Under the pieces are notes generated by a model. That model was not told the DNA's origin, did not search any database, and saw nothing but the letters and a program-made list of their open reading frames with translations. From Siphonodentalium dalli (Eukaryota; Mollusca; Scaphopoda; Gadilida; Siphonodentaliidae): a stretch of 64,000 bases of DNA. Positions 35,707-48,919 of this stretch are shown here, in pieces; positions within the stretch are counted from its first letter, which is position 1; each line of letters opens with the position of its first letter. The stretch spans positions 9,935,287 through 9,999,286 of the forward strand of contig CP136061.1 of NCBI GenBank assembly GCA_032622095.1. The letters run 5' to 3'. Position numbers and translations under genes: made by a program.

Positions 35707-38480
35707 ATATAACACTGTTTTGTTCTAGATAAACCATGTTGACCACATGTATATATGTAAATATTTTACACATATAATTATCTCCATACCTTTATTAAGG
35801 GAGTGAGAAATAAATGAATTGAATTGGAACCGATGGTTCTGAAATTGTGTCCCGTAATTTGTAGCCAGTAGGTTTTGAACAAACACGGTTACCACTCCCT
35901 GTATCCGGCTTCCGGTATATTGTGAATACCACAGATTCGGTGCAATAAATATTGCTTGCATATTGACACGTGGTCATTAAATTACCATTTTTCACAAAGA
36001 TATGCCAACTACCGAATCACTCTTTCTGGTCCGTAGATTTAGTTTGTATTCTAATGTCCAGAGATGAATTTATCAATTCAAAAATGTAGCGATTACATTA
36101 TGATATTTCATCACAAACGTTGTCTCATCCTAATTTGTTAGGGATTTTGTCGGTAATTTAGGATTCGCAGCTTCATTCTTGTACATAATTCCCAAAAGTA
36201 GCGCTGCATTCATAGAATGTTATATTCCCCAGACCAATTTTCTTCGACACAATGTTTATAAAAGCTTTACAAGTACAATTGTTTTGGCCTTGTAGAGTGG
36301 TGCTGGTGCGTGTAGTGGGTATGGTGAGCGCGGGAGCTACAACGTGTTATTGGTACTACGTCTTCAGTGTAGTGACTCCCGTTACTTCTAATATAGGAAC
36401 ATTTATTTTAAAATCCCCTCACAGCGAGAAGTGAACGTGAAAAATGACACGTTATATGCCCACGCAAATTTTACTTGCTATCATTATCATCACCATGGTT
36501 TCGTTGGGGTTCTCACATAACATTTAGAAAATTGTGAGGATGTTTGATGCTGATTGAAGACATCCCGTTATCATGGCGTACCTTACACGAAATTTCAATT
36601 TCCTGTATACTGCACCGTTATAGTAGTAGTTCGAGTTATACAATGTATGTCGCTGCAATTAAGCCGATAATTGATGATGCCACCCTCAGACCGAAGTTCA
36701 GCACGAAACTGGCGATATGCCCTACATGTACATCTTTAAGTAGAAACATGACTAGAAATCATGGTTAACACGGACACGGACCTGATGTTATATTAATAGT
36801 AATTGAAGCGGGTTTAAATGTTTAGTCTCGTGATGCGAAATCGGTTGTCCAGAGAGAACGTACAAGTGCAGTCTTGTCTGGATTCTGGGCCGCAAAGACA
36901 AATGATATGTTGACGTCATGACACATGTCATGACGTCGTAACTGGTTTTCGTTAAGCAAACAAACGGAATTGATCTTATATGAACTTATTTATGTATAAT
37001 AACTGTTTATTAATAAATAGACACTTCAACTGTTCATTATCAGATTTCGGAAATTGTGAAGCTGCAATTTTTTTTCTTTTCACCGCTTTTGTTCAATGCT
37101 GATTCCGAGTTTTTATACAACCACTGCCGGAAGTCATGTGATGTGTTTCCTTCACGGTAGGTAAGCGTGAGAAGGAACCCCAACCGGGAAGGTCCGATTC
37201 ACGCATGCGCACAAATCTAACAGGATGGTCTTTCGTCGCATGATATCCAGCACTAACGGTGCGCGGATATCAACAAAGTTTTGAAGATGCCGATTTGAAC
37301 TTGAAAAGCTGAATACTGAAATAACTGAATGTTCAATAACATTAACAATCGGTTATAAATCACGATCTATTTAGAGCTGATGTATTCGACCAACCAGGAA
37401 TAAATAAAATAAAGGTGATACTTGTATTAATTTGACATATAATAATTTATTGCGAATTTCAGTCGATGAGTGACCTTGGGGAGGGTTTTTAATTTAAGAC
37501 TTCTCTTCACTTCACGGCCTTTGAAGTGGGTGGGGTGGGGTGGGGATGGGGTGTGACACTGTTGGCTGACTGTCTAATCCCCAAATTTGGTAAAAATTGT
37601 CAACAATTGGAAATTTGTACCTGGCACAATTAGGCCTATACCTTCGGAAATTTCAGACCAAAAACAGATTGAAAGTAGTTGAAACTGTTGTGAATCTGAA
37701 ACTGATAGTTTGAATTTCCAAACAGTATTTAGTGTGAAATTTGTTGTTTTAAAGATGCATAATCCGAATTAACGCTCCCAAATGATTATTACGTGCGCTC
37801 GGGAAACAGTATGACGATCAGTCAGATTCGTAGGTTGGTGTCACCCTACCGATTTCACTCCATGGCGTCATGACGTACATGCCGGCGACGTTACGGAGTA
37901 GATTATAGAGTTGACGCCCTTGGCACTGACTTCCGTTACTCTATAGCTCGTTGCTATATAAACAAACCAGCGATGTGTCTTTTGTCGAAAATTGACAGTC
38001 AGTACATTCGCCCTGTATACATGTACTTTCAGAAAATAAATAAAAACGTTATACCCCACCAATGTCAGTGTCTCGATATCATTTGACAAAATTTCTTGAC
38101 ATGAAACCGCGACAGACACTGCGTGAAATACATCGCATTGAGTAAACAATTTCCCATTGTTTCAATTCAACTTCAAGATCGCGGTAAAATCAAAACCGCA
38201 ATTTGTAAGTGGTAAACATCTGAAAAAGACATCAGGTACATGCAGAAACTAATTGTTGTGCATATTTATTTCTATTTGAGGTGGCAATTTTTCATGTTTA
38301 TCAGTATTTTTAACGATAAGAGCGATGGTAATTGGGGGACTATATTTTTATCTAGTGCATTAAATTTAAAATAAAAAGTCGTGAATCGGCTGAGTGTTTT
38401 CTATGGCCGCAAATTTCGTTGATAATTACGAGCCATTTGTTTGTCTAAATAACATTTTTAAGTTCGAAGAGGATTAGAAT
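35707..38480. other. Intron stretch; short inverted blocks only
   Basis: A palindrome TTGACGTCATGACACATGTC lies at about 36911. AAGGAACCCCAACCGGGAAG at about 37172 is inverted at about 45305. No exon fits the gene frame here. Confidence 0.55.
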
Positions 38481-38648
38481 GGGGATAACAGTGTGGTGTT
38501 TTGTGATTTCGGAAAGGTACGTGGCGAATATACTGTGGCAAATACCCATTAATGGGCTCCGGCTCCGCCGTCGCCCATTAACTAAATTTGCCACAGTATA
38601 TTCCCCATGTACCTTTCCGAAATCACAAAACACCACACTGTTATCCCC
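38481..38648. repeat. Large near-perfect palindrome (168 bp)
   Basis: The left arm starts GGGGATAACAGTGTGGTGTT and the right arm ends with its complement. The arms are about 75 bases each with one small indel, and the centre is TCCGGCTCCGCCGTC. It would extrude as a long hairpin. Confidence 0.9.
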
Positions 38649-39450
38649 TAAATAAAATTATTGAAGATTGTAATTGTCTTATTTTGCTAACATTAAATTA
38701 AATTAAATTAAATAAATTAAGTAAAATACAGTGAAATTATTTTTTAAATTATTTTTTATTACATTTTTGCGCACGTTGGCATCTCTCTGAGTGCATTCTA
38801 GTTTCTTTGGCTTTGGGGGTAAAATTTTTGTTCTTCGAGTCGACACCCACCCATCAACGCTCAGAGTGATCAGATATCGATTTTTGAAATTTGTTATTTC
38901 TCGAAATGTGTAATTATTTGTGGCCCAGAAAAGAGTCGTCAAACTGATAGTCTTGGACAAAATTGCGGATGAAGAAGAATAACTCTAAAATCAAGTGGTA
39001 ATATGGCCATATTTTGTTGAACAACATGTTGATATTTATAAAATAACACATTTTTAAAAATGTTATACCATAGTTGACAGCCGTCAGCATTATTGTGTTG
39101 TAATTAATCGATTCTGATAACAAAAGTGCATTTGAAGAAGTGATGTAACTTGTTGATATGGGGTCATGGGGACTGCCTGATCTGATTGTGTACCTTTAAG
39201 ATTAAGACAAAAAGTATGAAAATGTTTAGGTACCATTTGTAAAATGTCTACCAAAGTGTGCAGGGGGTGGGTTGCAAATAAAGACCCTCTATCTACAGCT
39301 ACATCCCTATACTGGAGTCACTGAATGTAAACCATTTGAAAATAAATGGTGGCGTGGGGGATGGAGGGGTTACGGTGTAATGGCAATAAGTAATTCAGAC
39401 ATGTGTTAGCGTAAGAGTAATACTTCAACAGTAGCATTTATGGGATGCCT

Positions 39451-39481
<31 letters not shown>

Positions 39482-39692
39482 CCTCATTTGGGCTTCATTG
39501 CACTGTTCAGGCTAAAAAAAAAATACTAATGATTTTGGTAACCCACCGCTACTAATTTAGACCCTGAATGTACTAATCACCAAGCTCAAACCTTAACCAA
39601 GTTTTGGCGAATTGAGTGTAAATTGATACACAGAAAAGTACCTAGGATATATGGTAACTTGGGACCAATCATATAAAAACAATAACTACAAT

Positions 39693-40997
39693 CTCACCTC
39701 TGGTTAATGGTTAAGTAGTCCTGCTAATTTGCTATCATGCTGGTGGGTCCTGCTGAATTGCTATCATGCTGGTATGGCAAACTAATGATGTCAAGATTTG
39801 AAAAAGTACTGTTTAATACATTCAACTTGTCTTGTTGTTATTTTCATGATCTTTGGTTTATCTGAACAAATCGAGGAAAGCCATTATATGTATAAAACAT
39901 TCAAAACATGTGCCGGTACCATATATTGTAATATATGTTATTAAAGGCTATGTTATTTGTAACAAACCGACCATATGAGATATCTATTCCTGTTATTTTG
40001 TAAGCACCAGCAGAGCCATTATTAAAATATTTAAAAATTGTCATGTTCTTGGATGTTTTATACAAACTCTGTCTTTTTTTTCAAATCGCTCTAGCCCAAC
40101 ACTGTGGAAATTACAACTTTAGAAAACACTAGCTGGGGTTTGAACTGATAATAAACACTCTTCGTTGATCATCTACACGTATGTTAATATAATTTATTAG
40201 TCCCTGATTATGTCATCTGAGGTCAAAGGTTCCTATCTCATGATATTCCCCTGGTCAGGTGACCCATGTGTACCAATTTTCCTACATATCATCTAAGCTG
40301 AGAAGAGACATCCTTTATTGCTCATAATTATATGATAATTAGTAAAACTTTTAAGTTACCCTTTATGGTCAACAGCAGTGTTACAGCACCGTCGGCACCT
40401 ATCCAATGGTACTCCATGAGTCAACTTACCCCTGCATACCAATTTCCAGTGACCATGGTCCAATCAATCTATCTAGTTAAATTAATTATTAGTGCCTTTT
40501 TAAAACATCTGATGCCAATGGCACCTATACCACGACACTCCCTGGCTTCCATTGACCTCCGTGTACAAATGTTCTAAGCTGATTAAATCCATGTCACCTG
40601 ACAATCATAGGCACCTATCGCATGATCCCCCTTTAATTTGTCTGAGGTCAAAGGCACCTATCACATGACATTCCTCTGGTCAATTTAAACCTGTGTAACA
40701 ATTTTCAGCTCCATGGTTCAACCATTTTAGGTACCGGTATGTAGTTAATTAGTTAATTAAATTTAATCATGAATAATTAGTGCCATTTTAAGACATCTGA
40801 TCATTCTGTGATTCTGATGTCAATGGCAAATATTCTGATTTAATTGACAAACAAACAAACATAATTGGGTGGTATTAGTATAGATAACTGTATCACTTTT
40901 TATTAACATCATCAGTTTGCCCTACCTGCATCGTATCAATTCAGCAGGACCCACCAGCAGCATAGCAAATTAGCAGGACCACTTAACCAGGGGTGAA
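39693..40997. mobile_element. Non-autonomous DNA element with ~65-base TIRs
   Basis: The left end CACCTCTGGTTAATGGTTAA then GTCCTGCTAATTTGCTATCA is the inverse of the right end AGCATAGCAAATTAGCAGGA then CCACTTAACCAGGGGTG. The interior is made of decayed AGGTCAAAGG- and GGCACCTATC-type blocks with no transposase. Confidence 0.7.
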
Positions 40998-40999
40998 TA

Positions 41000-42572
41000 C
41001 TCCATCTGTCGAGAAACATACACAGCGTGTGTTTATCCCAGACATTCTCAGCAGTGTCTGTGCCACACAGTGACATATAAAGGCATAAAACATACCTTTG
41101 TTTCCGATAACCCTCCCTCCCACTCGCCAGACCCCCCGTAAATTATTTTTTCCAAAGTTCCCAATTTACAGTCTGAAAATTACCAATCTCATTCTCCCAA
41201 CTTAACTTTATTCTTCCATTTTCTATTAGTTTAAGTTGCTGGTTTCAATTCAATGAGTCATTAGCCTAATGAACTTGCAAAATCGCACTCACAAAACACA
41301 CCAAACCAGGGATAGTGGGCTAACAAACATCCAAAAACATGATTCCTCGAAAATAGGCAACTTTAACCCAAAGTCTTTTAGACTGATGGGTATGGAATAT
41401 GTTTATTAACTCAATTTGAAATGTTTGGGGGTGTTGAATAATAGAAATGAAATGGCTTTGGACATATATGACAATTGATTGTTTCATACAAATTCTCAAC
41501 AATCTGTTGTTAAATTTTCTGATAGTTAGGCACTGAAGCATGTAACCCCAGTATGAAAATTGGATGAAACATTGATAATTTGTGGGAAGGTGGGAATTTT
41601 TGTACCAGGTCAATATTGTTCACATACAGGGAACTCATGCTTTAACGCAACATGTTGTTATGGAATAACTACTTAATTCTACATGCATGTACTAAATTAT
41701 ACCAAGAATCATTCATATATAATAGTCCTGACTATAATTTGTAAATAATAATTTAAACTAACTAGAATAAAGTCTATATCAGTTTCATAGAGGTATTGAC
41801 TTAATATTATTGTGTCCAGTGTGGGGAAGGTAGTGGTGTGTTGAAAGCTTCCCTAAGACAAAAGATTCAAGACAGCCACTCCTATATGCGAGATTTGTAC
41901 AAAGAGCAGTCTGACTCCTGTTATTGCCAGGCCATATGATAAATACAAACTTATATAAAAGAATTTAAAATAAAGTGCCTTGCAAGTTCATTACAATAGT
42001 ATATCTAGATAGACTGTATACATTATTACATAGTATATCTGTATCTACAATACATTAAGGGCAACCCCCATTCATTTGAAGAGGAATAACAATGGGCATT
42101 AGTTGAATCTTGCCTACAAATTTATGAAAATGTTTAATCTAATGTTATGGAATTTATTCTTATTTATAGTCACACATACTCACATGGTGTGTGAGCTTTT
42201 AAGTTTTTACATACTGCATTATAACCCCCAAAACTTGAAAACTACTACATGTATTTTCTTTACTTGCTTTGCAATCAAGTTACCCCATAGCCAATTAGGT
42301 AAAATAAATAAAATAAAAGGGTTCTTAAACTATCAGGGTGTATACAGATGTAAGTCAGGAGAAAGAAATCTGCTAATTTTGAAATGATTGGCACCTAATT
42401 TAACAGAGATAAAATAATGTGACAAGAAATTAGAGCTGAGCTGAGTACAATTTTATATATTTGGGGGGGGGGAGCAATACAATTAGTAGTGGTGGATATC
42501 TGAATATAAATAGGGGCTGGTGGGTTACCGTAAACAAAGGCCTTATTATTATATATACAATTTTTTTTAAAC
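41000..42572. other. Intron stretch with nothing recognised
   Basis: AT-rich, no domain-like ORF. A short poly-G occurs at about 42461-42471. Confidence 0.55.
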
Positions 42573-43172
42573 TTAAAGGGGTACTGTACCCAAGATGTTG
42601 TTGTTGGTTTCTATAATCCCCGAGTCGGAGAATAAGGTAACAACTTTTCCATTTTTTGAAAGTCTGTTGAGTACGAAGTATTGTTACGGATGGCAAATTT
42701 ACCGGAATGCAAAAATACAAATTGTCGTTGTCGAGTAATTTTTGTACAGTTTTCAACCAAATGAATCAAATAAACATTATATTATATGCTTAGCAGTCCC
42801 ATATACTCATTTAAGTTAGTGTATGGTCACTAGTCAATGAGTAGCTTGGGTTTTCTCCCCGTATAAGCATAATGTTTCAAACGATCGTGTGTGCAATTGT
42901 TTTATTAATCCAGTATCCCTCAATTATAATTTGATTACGTTTTGTACACGGAAATTCCAATTTTAAGAGACGCCATTTTATGGCTGGAGCCATAAAATCA
43001 ATTTATATTAAATTATTAACTTTTAAATTATTAAATTTTAAGATAGCCTATTAACCTGAGCGTTTACAGAATACATCTTCGACTCAAATTACTTATATTT
43101 CTATATAGTATCGATAATAGATCGTTGTTATCACCGGGAATTTATTGAAAATGGCGTACAGTACCCCTTTAA
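42573..43172. mobile_element. 600-bp TTAA-ended MITE
   Basis: TTAAAGGGGTACTGTACCC at the left and GCGTACAGTACCCCTTTAA at the right form inverted termini. An inner palindrome (GCCATTTTATGGCTGGAGCC, ATAAAATC) lies near 42970. No transposase. Confidence 0.82.
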
Positions 43173-43462
43173 TTAAAAATGAAAATATTCAAAGAAAATG
43201 ACAAAATTGTATATATATTATACATCTGTATCAGGGGGGGGGGGGGGGGTGAAAAAAAATATTTCCGGCACGTATGCCGGGGTGGGTGGGTGGTCAAAGC
43301 CACCAACAAGCAATTTTTTCCGCAACTAAAAAAAAAAATTCCTGCTTGTTTTTTAGTGTTTTGGCAATGAGTTGGGCTTCAAACCCACTTTGAATGAGAG
43401 AAATAATGTAATTCTAACTGTAAACTGACTGCAGGCAGTTATCGTGTTGTATTTTGTTGCAA

Positions 43463-43770
43463 ATTTTGAAATCCAAGATGGCCGCTGGCAGCCATGTTTT
43501 TTTGGCCGAATGACCTCAAAATGACTCATTCCTATTTACATGTCCATGTTAACATCCATGATAAATAGTATGCACATAAATTCATATACAGCTGTTTACA
43601 GTGAATTTCCCCCCGCAAATCTCTGTTTTAGTGTTAAAAGGGGGGGTGGGTGTCAAAAAATGGTCGGAAAAAACTGCCGAAAACGGAAAAAAATTTGGCG
43701 GTGGGGGTGGGTGGGTACAAAAAATGATCGAAAGGGAAAAAATGCCATACGTGCCTGAATTTTTTTTCCG
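43463..43770 (-). repeat. Dispersed repeat, inverted copy of 10225-10550
   Basis: ATCCAAGATGGCCGCTGGCA at one end and ATGCCATACGTGCCTGAA at the other mirror the element at 10225-10550. It is flanked by G-rich and A-rich runs, and a partial related block lies at about 43258-43300. Confidence 0.8.
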
Positions 43771-43925
43771 ACCCCCCTGTCTGTATTACAATTTACATTA
43801 TTTGATCTTAGCATTTCTGATTGTGACAATTATCGCCATGATTGACAATTCAATGTTCCAGGAAACGCACAAATCAATAGAAGCTCGGATCACATAATAT
43901 TTTAGAGACCGATAGTATTACACAT

Positions 43926-45031
43926 TTGGGTATTCCCCTCAGTAAACACAATTTCAGTGCATCTTTCGTTGATAAAATATGTTCTAAACTGAGGAGTACT
44001 TATTTTGCTCTGTCAAACATTGGTATTTACGCGGGTGGAATAACACCAATGAGCTCTCTAAAAATTTATAATTCGGTGATTATACCTAAAGGTCTATATG
44101 GCAGCGAACTGCTATTTGGCTTAAATGAGACAGAATGTGAACGCCCTGAACGTGCACATCGCTTATGTCTGAAGCACATTCAAGGTCTTCACGTTAGAAC
44201 GCGAACTGATATGGTTCTTGGTTTGTTGGGTACTCCACCACTGGTGCATTACATATATCGGCGTAAACTATCTCTGTTATGCTCATTATGTAACCTCTCG
44301 CTTGAGAAGACCACTAAGAAATGTTTTATTGCCAGGTTGACACAGTTCGTTCACAACGAACCTTATCACACATAAATACATGTACATTTTTCAGTGATTT
44401 GAAGCAGATTCTACAACAGTTTGGTTTGGATCGATATCTGCTTGAGTATGCGTCAACCGCCACATTCACTACAAAGACTAATTGGAAGCTCTTAGTTAAA
44501 CGTGGATCCTTGTTCTGGAAGCAAGAATGGATAGAAAGGGTTTATAACGATTTGTCGTTTCAGAGATTTCGACTAGTACATGCTAGGCCAGATATGTCAT
44601 ACTTATGGTATGTTTGTAGGAAATATCCCGACGACAAAGAGGACTTTCATTTGGCTGTGTGGTTGTTGTGTACTCATGCATCTACCAATCCAAACAAATG
44701 TTGTGCATGTAACACTATGTATACTGATGTCGCTCGACACTTTTTAATAGATTGTCCTACCCTCGCAGAATCACGAAATAAATTTTGGTACTTATTCATT
44801 GACAGGTTTCCAGTTGTTGCTTATCAGTACATTGACAATCTTCCCATAGATCAGCAAATTACCTTGTTTCTTGGCCACATGCCACATCAACTTCTAGACT
44901 TAATTCCTATACGGAGTATTCACTTGTTGCGCTTTTTCATTAAAGCCACTAAATGTCTTTGGTACGAGTGGAATTCCTATATGGACTCTCCACCAAAATT
45001 GTTTTTTTATCATTGTAATGAACAGTGCTAA
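43926..45031 (+). mobile_element. LINE ORF2 3' fragment, relatively well preserved
   Basis: Two overlapping plus-strand frames (43926-44375 and 44321-45031) encode the C-terminal part of a non-LTR retrotransposon ORF2. The first has IYNSVIIPKGLYGSELLFG and the second has NPNKCCACNTMYTDVARHFL with a following C-P, a zinc-knuckle-like motif. One frameshift near 44330-44375 separates them. The catalytic RT motif is missing, so this is a 5'-truncated copy. The sequence differs clearly from copies 1 and 2, so a different LINE lineage is likely. It is antisense to the host gene. Confidence 0.78.
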
Positions 45032-45705
45032 AATAGACTCAACGAAACAATCGCAAATTTCACTGCAAAATGTTCATTTAATCTAAATCTACGGCGACTT
45101 ACGGTAGCATATATAATCCATGTAACGACATATTCACTGGTCCGTGTTGCAGTTAGATCCTATTATATAATTATTTAATTATATAGACTAATTCGTATGT
45201 TTTAATCGCTCGTTTTCGTCATGTTTTAAACTTGAAATGACAGCGCACTCAATCACATTGAATGTGACGTCACAAATTATTCGGTCAAGGTCATAAAACC
45301 AGACCTTCCCGGTTGGGGTTCCTTCTCGCGTTTACCTTCAGGGTAGATTATGTGTGACTGTGACGACACAAGTACATACGCCCACCAGTTACCTATACAT
45401 GCACGACAGAGCACAGCGCTTGCGCGCCAAGCGGGGTCGTTATCACTTAAATCACAATAAAGTTACATGTAGCTATAGTATCAATGAGGGTCATGATCAT
45501 TAATTGGAACTTATCCGGCACATTGTGTATAATAAATACAGAACATACATTTCATAATAATCTAGGATATTGTATACGGCGCATAGTTGCATTTTGCTCG
45601 AGCTATATTTGCTAGCTCTCACGGAATATATCCTTGCGCCATTTGCAACTCATTCTATAAAATATTATCGATTAAGATGCGTATTGTGTTCTGTCTATAT
45701 CTCAC

Positions 45706-45827
45706 CTGGTAGTATTTCCGCTGTGGCGTTGAATCCTTTACCCAAACCGATACCATCGGTCCTCAAACTTAACATCAACGTCTCGAAATTTGTGATAATA
45801 GATCCATTCAGTGAGTTGCCGCAGTAC
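45706..45827 (-). CDS. CUB domain, exon 3 of 3
   Basis: A 122-nt exon, phase 2 in and phase 1 out, hidden behind a plus-strand shadow ORF. It encodes YCGNSLNGSIITNFETL, then MLSLRTDGIGLGKGFNATAE and ILP. The fourth CUB cysteine is in Y-C-G, and the closing pattern L-x-F/L-x-S/T-D-x5-G-F-x-A is clear. The acceptor is CATATTTCAG and the donor is CCAG/GTGAGA. The leftover G joins CT of the kringle exon to make Ala. With exons 1 and 2 the CUB domain is about 115 residues, the normal length. Confidence 0.88.
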
Positions 45828-45892
45828 CTGAAATATGACAATGCACTCTAGATAATTAGGAAATTAATATTGCAATACGAGTAACGAGTTAA

Positions 45893-46220
45893 GGCTACTA
45901 CTTATTTATGTGGGCAGTAGCCTCTATACGGGCGCCTGTGGCGCATAAGATACTATGGGTGGCGGGATGGGGGGGGGGGGGTGGGTGGGCTCACATCATA
46001 CTACTTATTTATGTGGGCAGTAGCCTCTATACGGGCGCCTGTGGCGCATAAGATACTATGGGTGGCGGGATAGGGGGGTGGGTGGGCTCACATCATACTA
46101 CTTATTTATGTGGGCAGTAGCCTCTATACGGGCGCCTGTTGCGCATAAGATACTATGGGTGGCGGGATGGGGGGGGGGGGGTGGGCTCACATCATACTAC
46201 TTATTTATGTGGGCAGTATA
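45893..46220. repeat. ~100-bp tandem repeat with long G runs
   Basis: Three full copies and a partial fourth of a unit holding CTTATTTATGTGGGCAGTAG, GGGCGCCTGTGGCGCATAAG and a G run of variable length. Unit starts fall about 98-102 bases apart. Confidence 0.92.
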
Positions 46221-46424
46221 TTGGAATGGTTTACCCTACATATCAATGGTTAAAAGTAACCAAACTGTTTAATATATGTCTTCTATATATCGGTTAATAC
46301 ATATGCATAAGGATTTGGCTGAATAGCTGTGTATTCATTATCAATGCCAAAGAATAGTCCATACCCCTAACTTTTATGTGAACCGACTCCCACATCGGAC
46401 TCAGATAGTGTCACTTGGGCATGT

Positions 46425-46565
46425 TTAACCCTTTCATAACGGGAACTGCGCTGGTGCAGCATTAAATACCATGTGTCAGTGTACTCTCGTATGAATGTAT
46501 ATATGCGAGTCTCCCATATGGAGCCTCGCATATATAAGAGAATGCTTACACGGTAAAGGTAACTA
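46425..46565. mobile_element. Decayed double-hairpin MITE relic
   Basis: TTAACCCTTT, then a single degraded hairpin (GCGAGTCTCCCATATGGAG centre, CTCGCATATATAAGAGAATG arm) and GGTAAAGG at the end. It appears to be an old or internally deleted member of the same family. Confidence 0.6.
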
Positions 46566-48797
46566 GTATTAGGCCAGTAGCAACAAAGAGCATGTATTAT
46601 CAACGTCATGCAATAGGTGCTGTTTACCCGATATGACTAATGGTAGTTTTAAATGACTTGAAGAGCCACTAATAATTTGTACAGCTGGGTCACCTGACCA
46701 GGGGAGTATCATATGATAGGCGCCTTTGACATCCTGTTACTTAAAGGGGGGTAATAAATTGTATGACCAATAAGGGCGATTATTTTCAGTTCATATCAGA
46801 AGCTATGTGGGAATGACGCGGTGAATGTCACGGGATAGGTGCTGTTAACCTCAACATTATTTAAATGGCACTAATAGTTAGAATATTGAGAGTGTTTAGT
46901 ATCAACCGAACAGTTAGATGTAACTGTATCCGGAGAGTGTTGCAATAGGTGCTGTTTACCCCAGATACCTACCATATTTGTTTTAAATGACTTGAAGGGC
47001 ATTAATAAATTACGCATTCTTCATCCGAGCAACGCCGGGTACCCCAGCTAGTAGTTGATAATTCTTCCAGCTGCGATCACACGTTGTAAATCTTGTTGGA
47101 TTTGGCCCAAATGGCAATGTTTTTTAAATTATATTTAGGATCAAAATTTAACTTTGGGATTATTGAGAATGTGCACTCATTTATGCTATTGTTGTATGTG
47201 TTTTCAGATATGCCATATATTATGGTTAACGTCATCTGTTTAATTACAAGACATTTTGTATCAGAAAGTTTATTCATCAAGCAGTAATTGCTGTGTACAC
47301 ATTGACTTAATGATATATGTTATCTCATAGTTAATAACTCATAGTTAATAACTCATAGTTAATCACTCATAGTTAATCACTCATAGCGTGTCACTCTTTC
47401 ACTCACCCCACTGTTGGCCAAAATAATAGAAATAGTTGGAAATGTTATTCGGACTTATTCTTGCACGACATACGATTTGGATTCGTCTTAAATTTCAAAC
47501 CAAAAATAAGAGTCGAAAAATATATGTAGGCCGCTCCACAAATAGACCTCTAGCCACAACCCTGCTTTGTTTGATTGGTAGTTTATCGTCGCTTCCGTCT
47601 CTATGACATATCACGATGTTCTCAGGTTTAATGGTTGGGGTAGATATAACAGAGGGTTAATTTCAAAGGGAAATAATCCAACTGCACATTGAAAACACCG
47701 GCTCTCGAAAGTAACTGCCGAATTTTCCATTATTAACAAATCGGGTGATTTTCCTTTCGCCATTGACCACTGTTGTGGACGGCTTTATATGCCTTTTCCG
47801 ATTTGACAACATGCATAAAACCAGCATCCGTACGCTGTATGTACCAAAATAAATTAATTGGACCCGTAGCCCATTAATGGGAATTATAGGATGCCAGATA
47901 ACAGCTTTATATAGAGGGGGTTATAACATGTTTTCAATGCTTGTTAGCCTATATATAGCAAATGATCGCCTCGTATAAAGAGCGTCCATGATTCTGTCAC
48001 CAAAATGCGATAGATAATAAATAGCATTCTCGTGTATGAGCTTTTATGGTTCAATTTCTTTAGTCTGGTAAGCGGAACATTGCCTCGGGAGATTATTCTT
48101 TATTTGGCGCCAAGTTAGGGTTCGAGCTTTCATATGTCAAATTGGCTAATGGCCATTTAGTTTTTCGATGATGGAAAAAACTATATTCTTTTACCTAAAA
48201 ATCGCAAATCTAATTCAAACACCCAAATTGATTTTGTAACGGGGGTGACATGAGAATCAAATTTATAGTATGATCATCATTGGCCGTGCTTTATCAGCAA
48301 TGGGTCACCAAATGCAATAAAACAGTAAATATGATTAACACCAATGAATCATGGGTCTGTCACAAGGCTGATGATAGATGGTGGGCAGTGGTATATTGTC
48401 AAGTAACAATGTTGAAATTAAAGAAGCTTATAGCAATGGTGTTTGAAGGTATGGAAATGGTTATATAGAATGTTAGAGGTTAAATAAAACAAAGATATTC
48501 ATCAATTGTAAGACCATAAAATGAGGATTTAATTTGGCCAAAGTGTTTTTAATTTGGCAAAAAAAAAATCAGAATTGGCAAAACAAAATAGCCAAAATAT
48601 TGTTCTGCTCAGCGTGAACACTGAACCGTCAACCAGACAGTGGATCTATAATACTCATGTATGGTTATCTAATGTGTCATGCGCGCGGCGATGAGCCCCA
48701 CAAACAGAGTCACCGGTGCTCCCTCGTGTCCTTTCCTCACTGATGTAAGTCAAACTGGTCATATGTCGAAACATTGGTGTGATGATTGGTAACGAAC
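46566..48797. other. Intron stretch with decayed repeat and a short 14-bp array
   Basis: 46575-47052 is a decayed dispersed element whose minus-strand start reads ACTAGCTGGGGTACCCGGCG. A 14-base array (CTCATAGTTAATAA type) lies at 47325-47390. No exon is seen until the CUB exon at 48798. Confidence 0.6.
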
Positions 48798-48919
48798 CTC
48801 TGCCCTCCTTGTCCTATGTAACTATCTCTAACTTCTACTGTGTCATAGCATCCTCCTGATGGGGCGGTCTCGATATCAAAATCTTGGAACACCAGTTTGA
48901 TTTTCGAGCCAGTTGGAAC
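48798..48919 (-). CDS. CUB domain, exon 2 of 3
   Basis: A 122-nt exon, phase 0 in and phase 2 out. It encodes VPTGSKIKLVFQDFDIETAP, then GGCYDTVEVRD. This is the core CUB pattern F-x2-F-x-I/L-E followed by C-Y-D-x-V-x-V-x-D, with the third cysteine. The acidic residues that bind calcium in cbCUB domains (the Asp in C-Y-D and the later Asp) are present, so a calcium-dependent contact surface is possible. Acceptor CATTTGCAG and donor AGAG/GTTCGT. The split codon AG|G makes Arg before YCGNS of exon 3. Confidence 0.88.
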
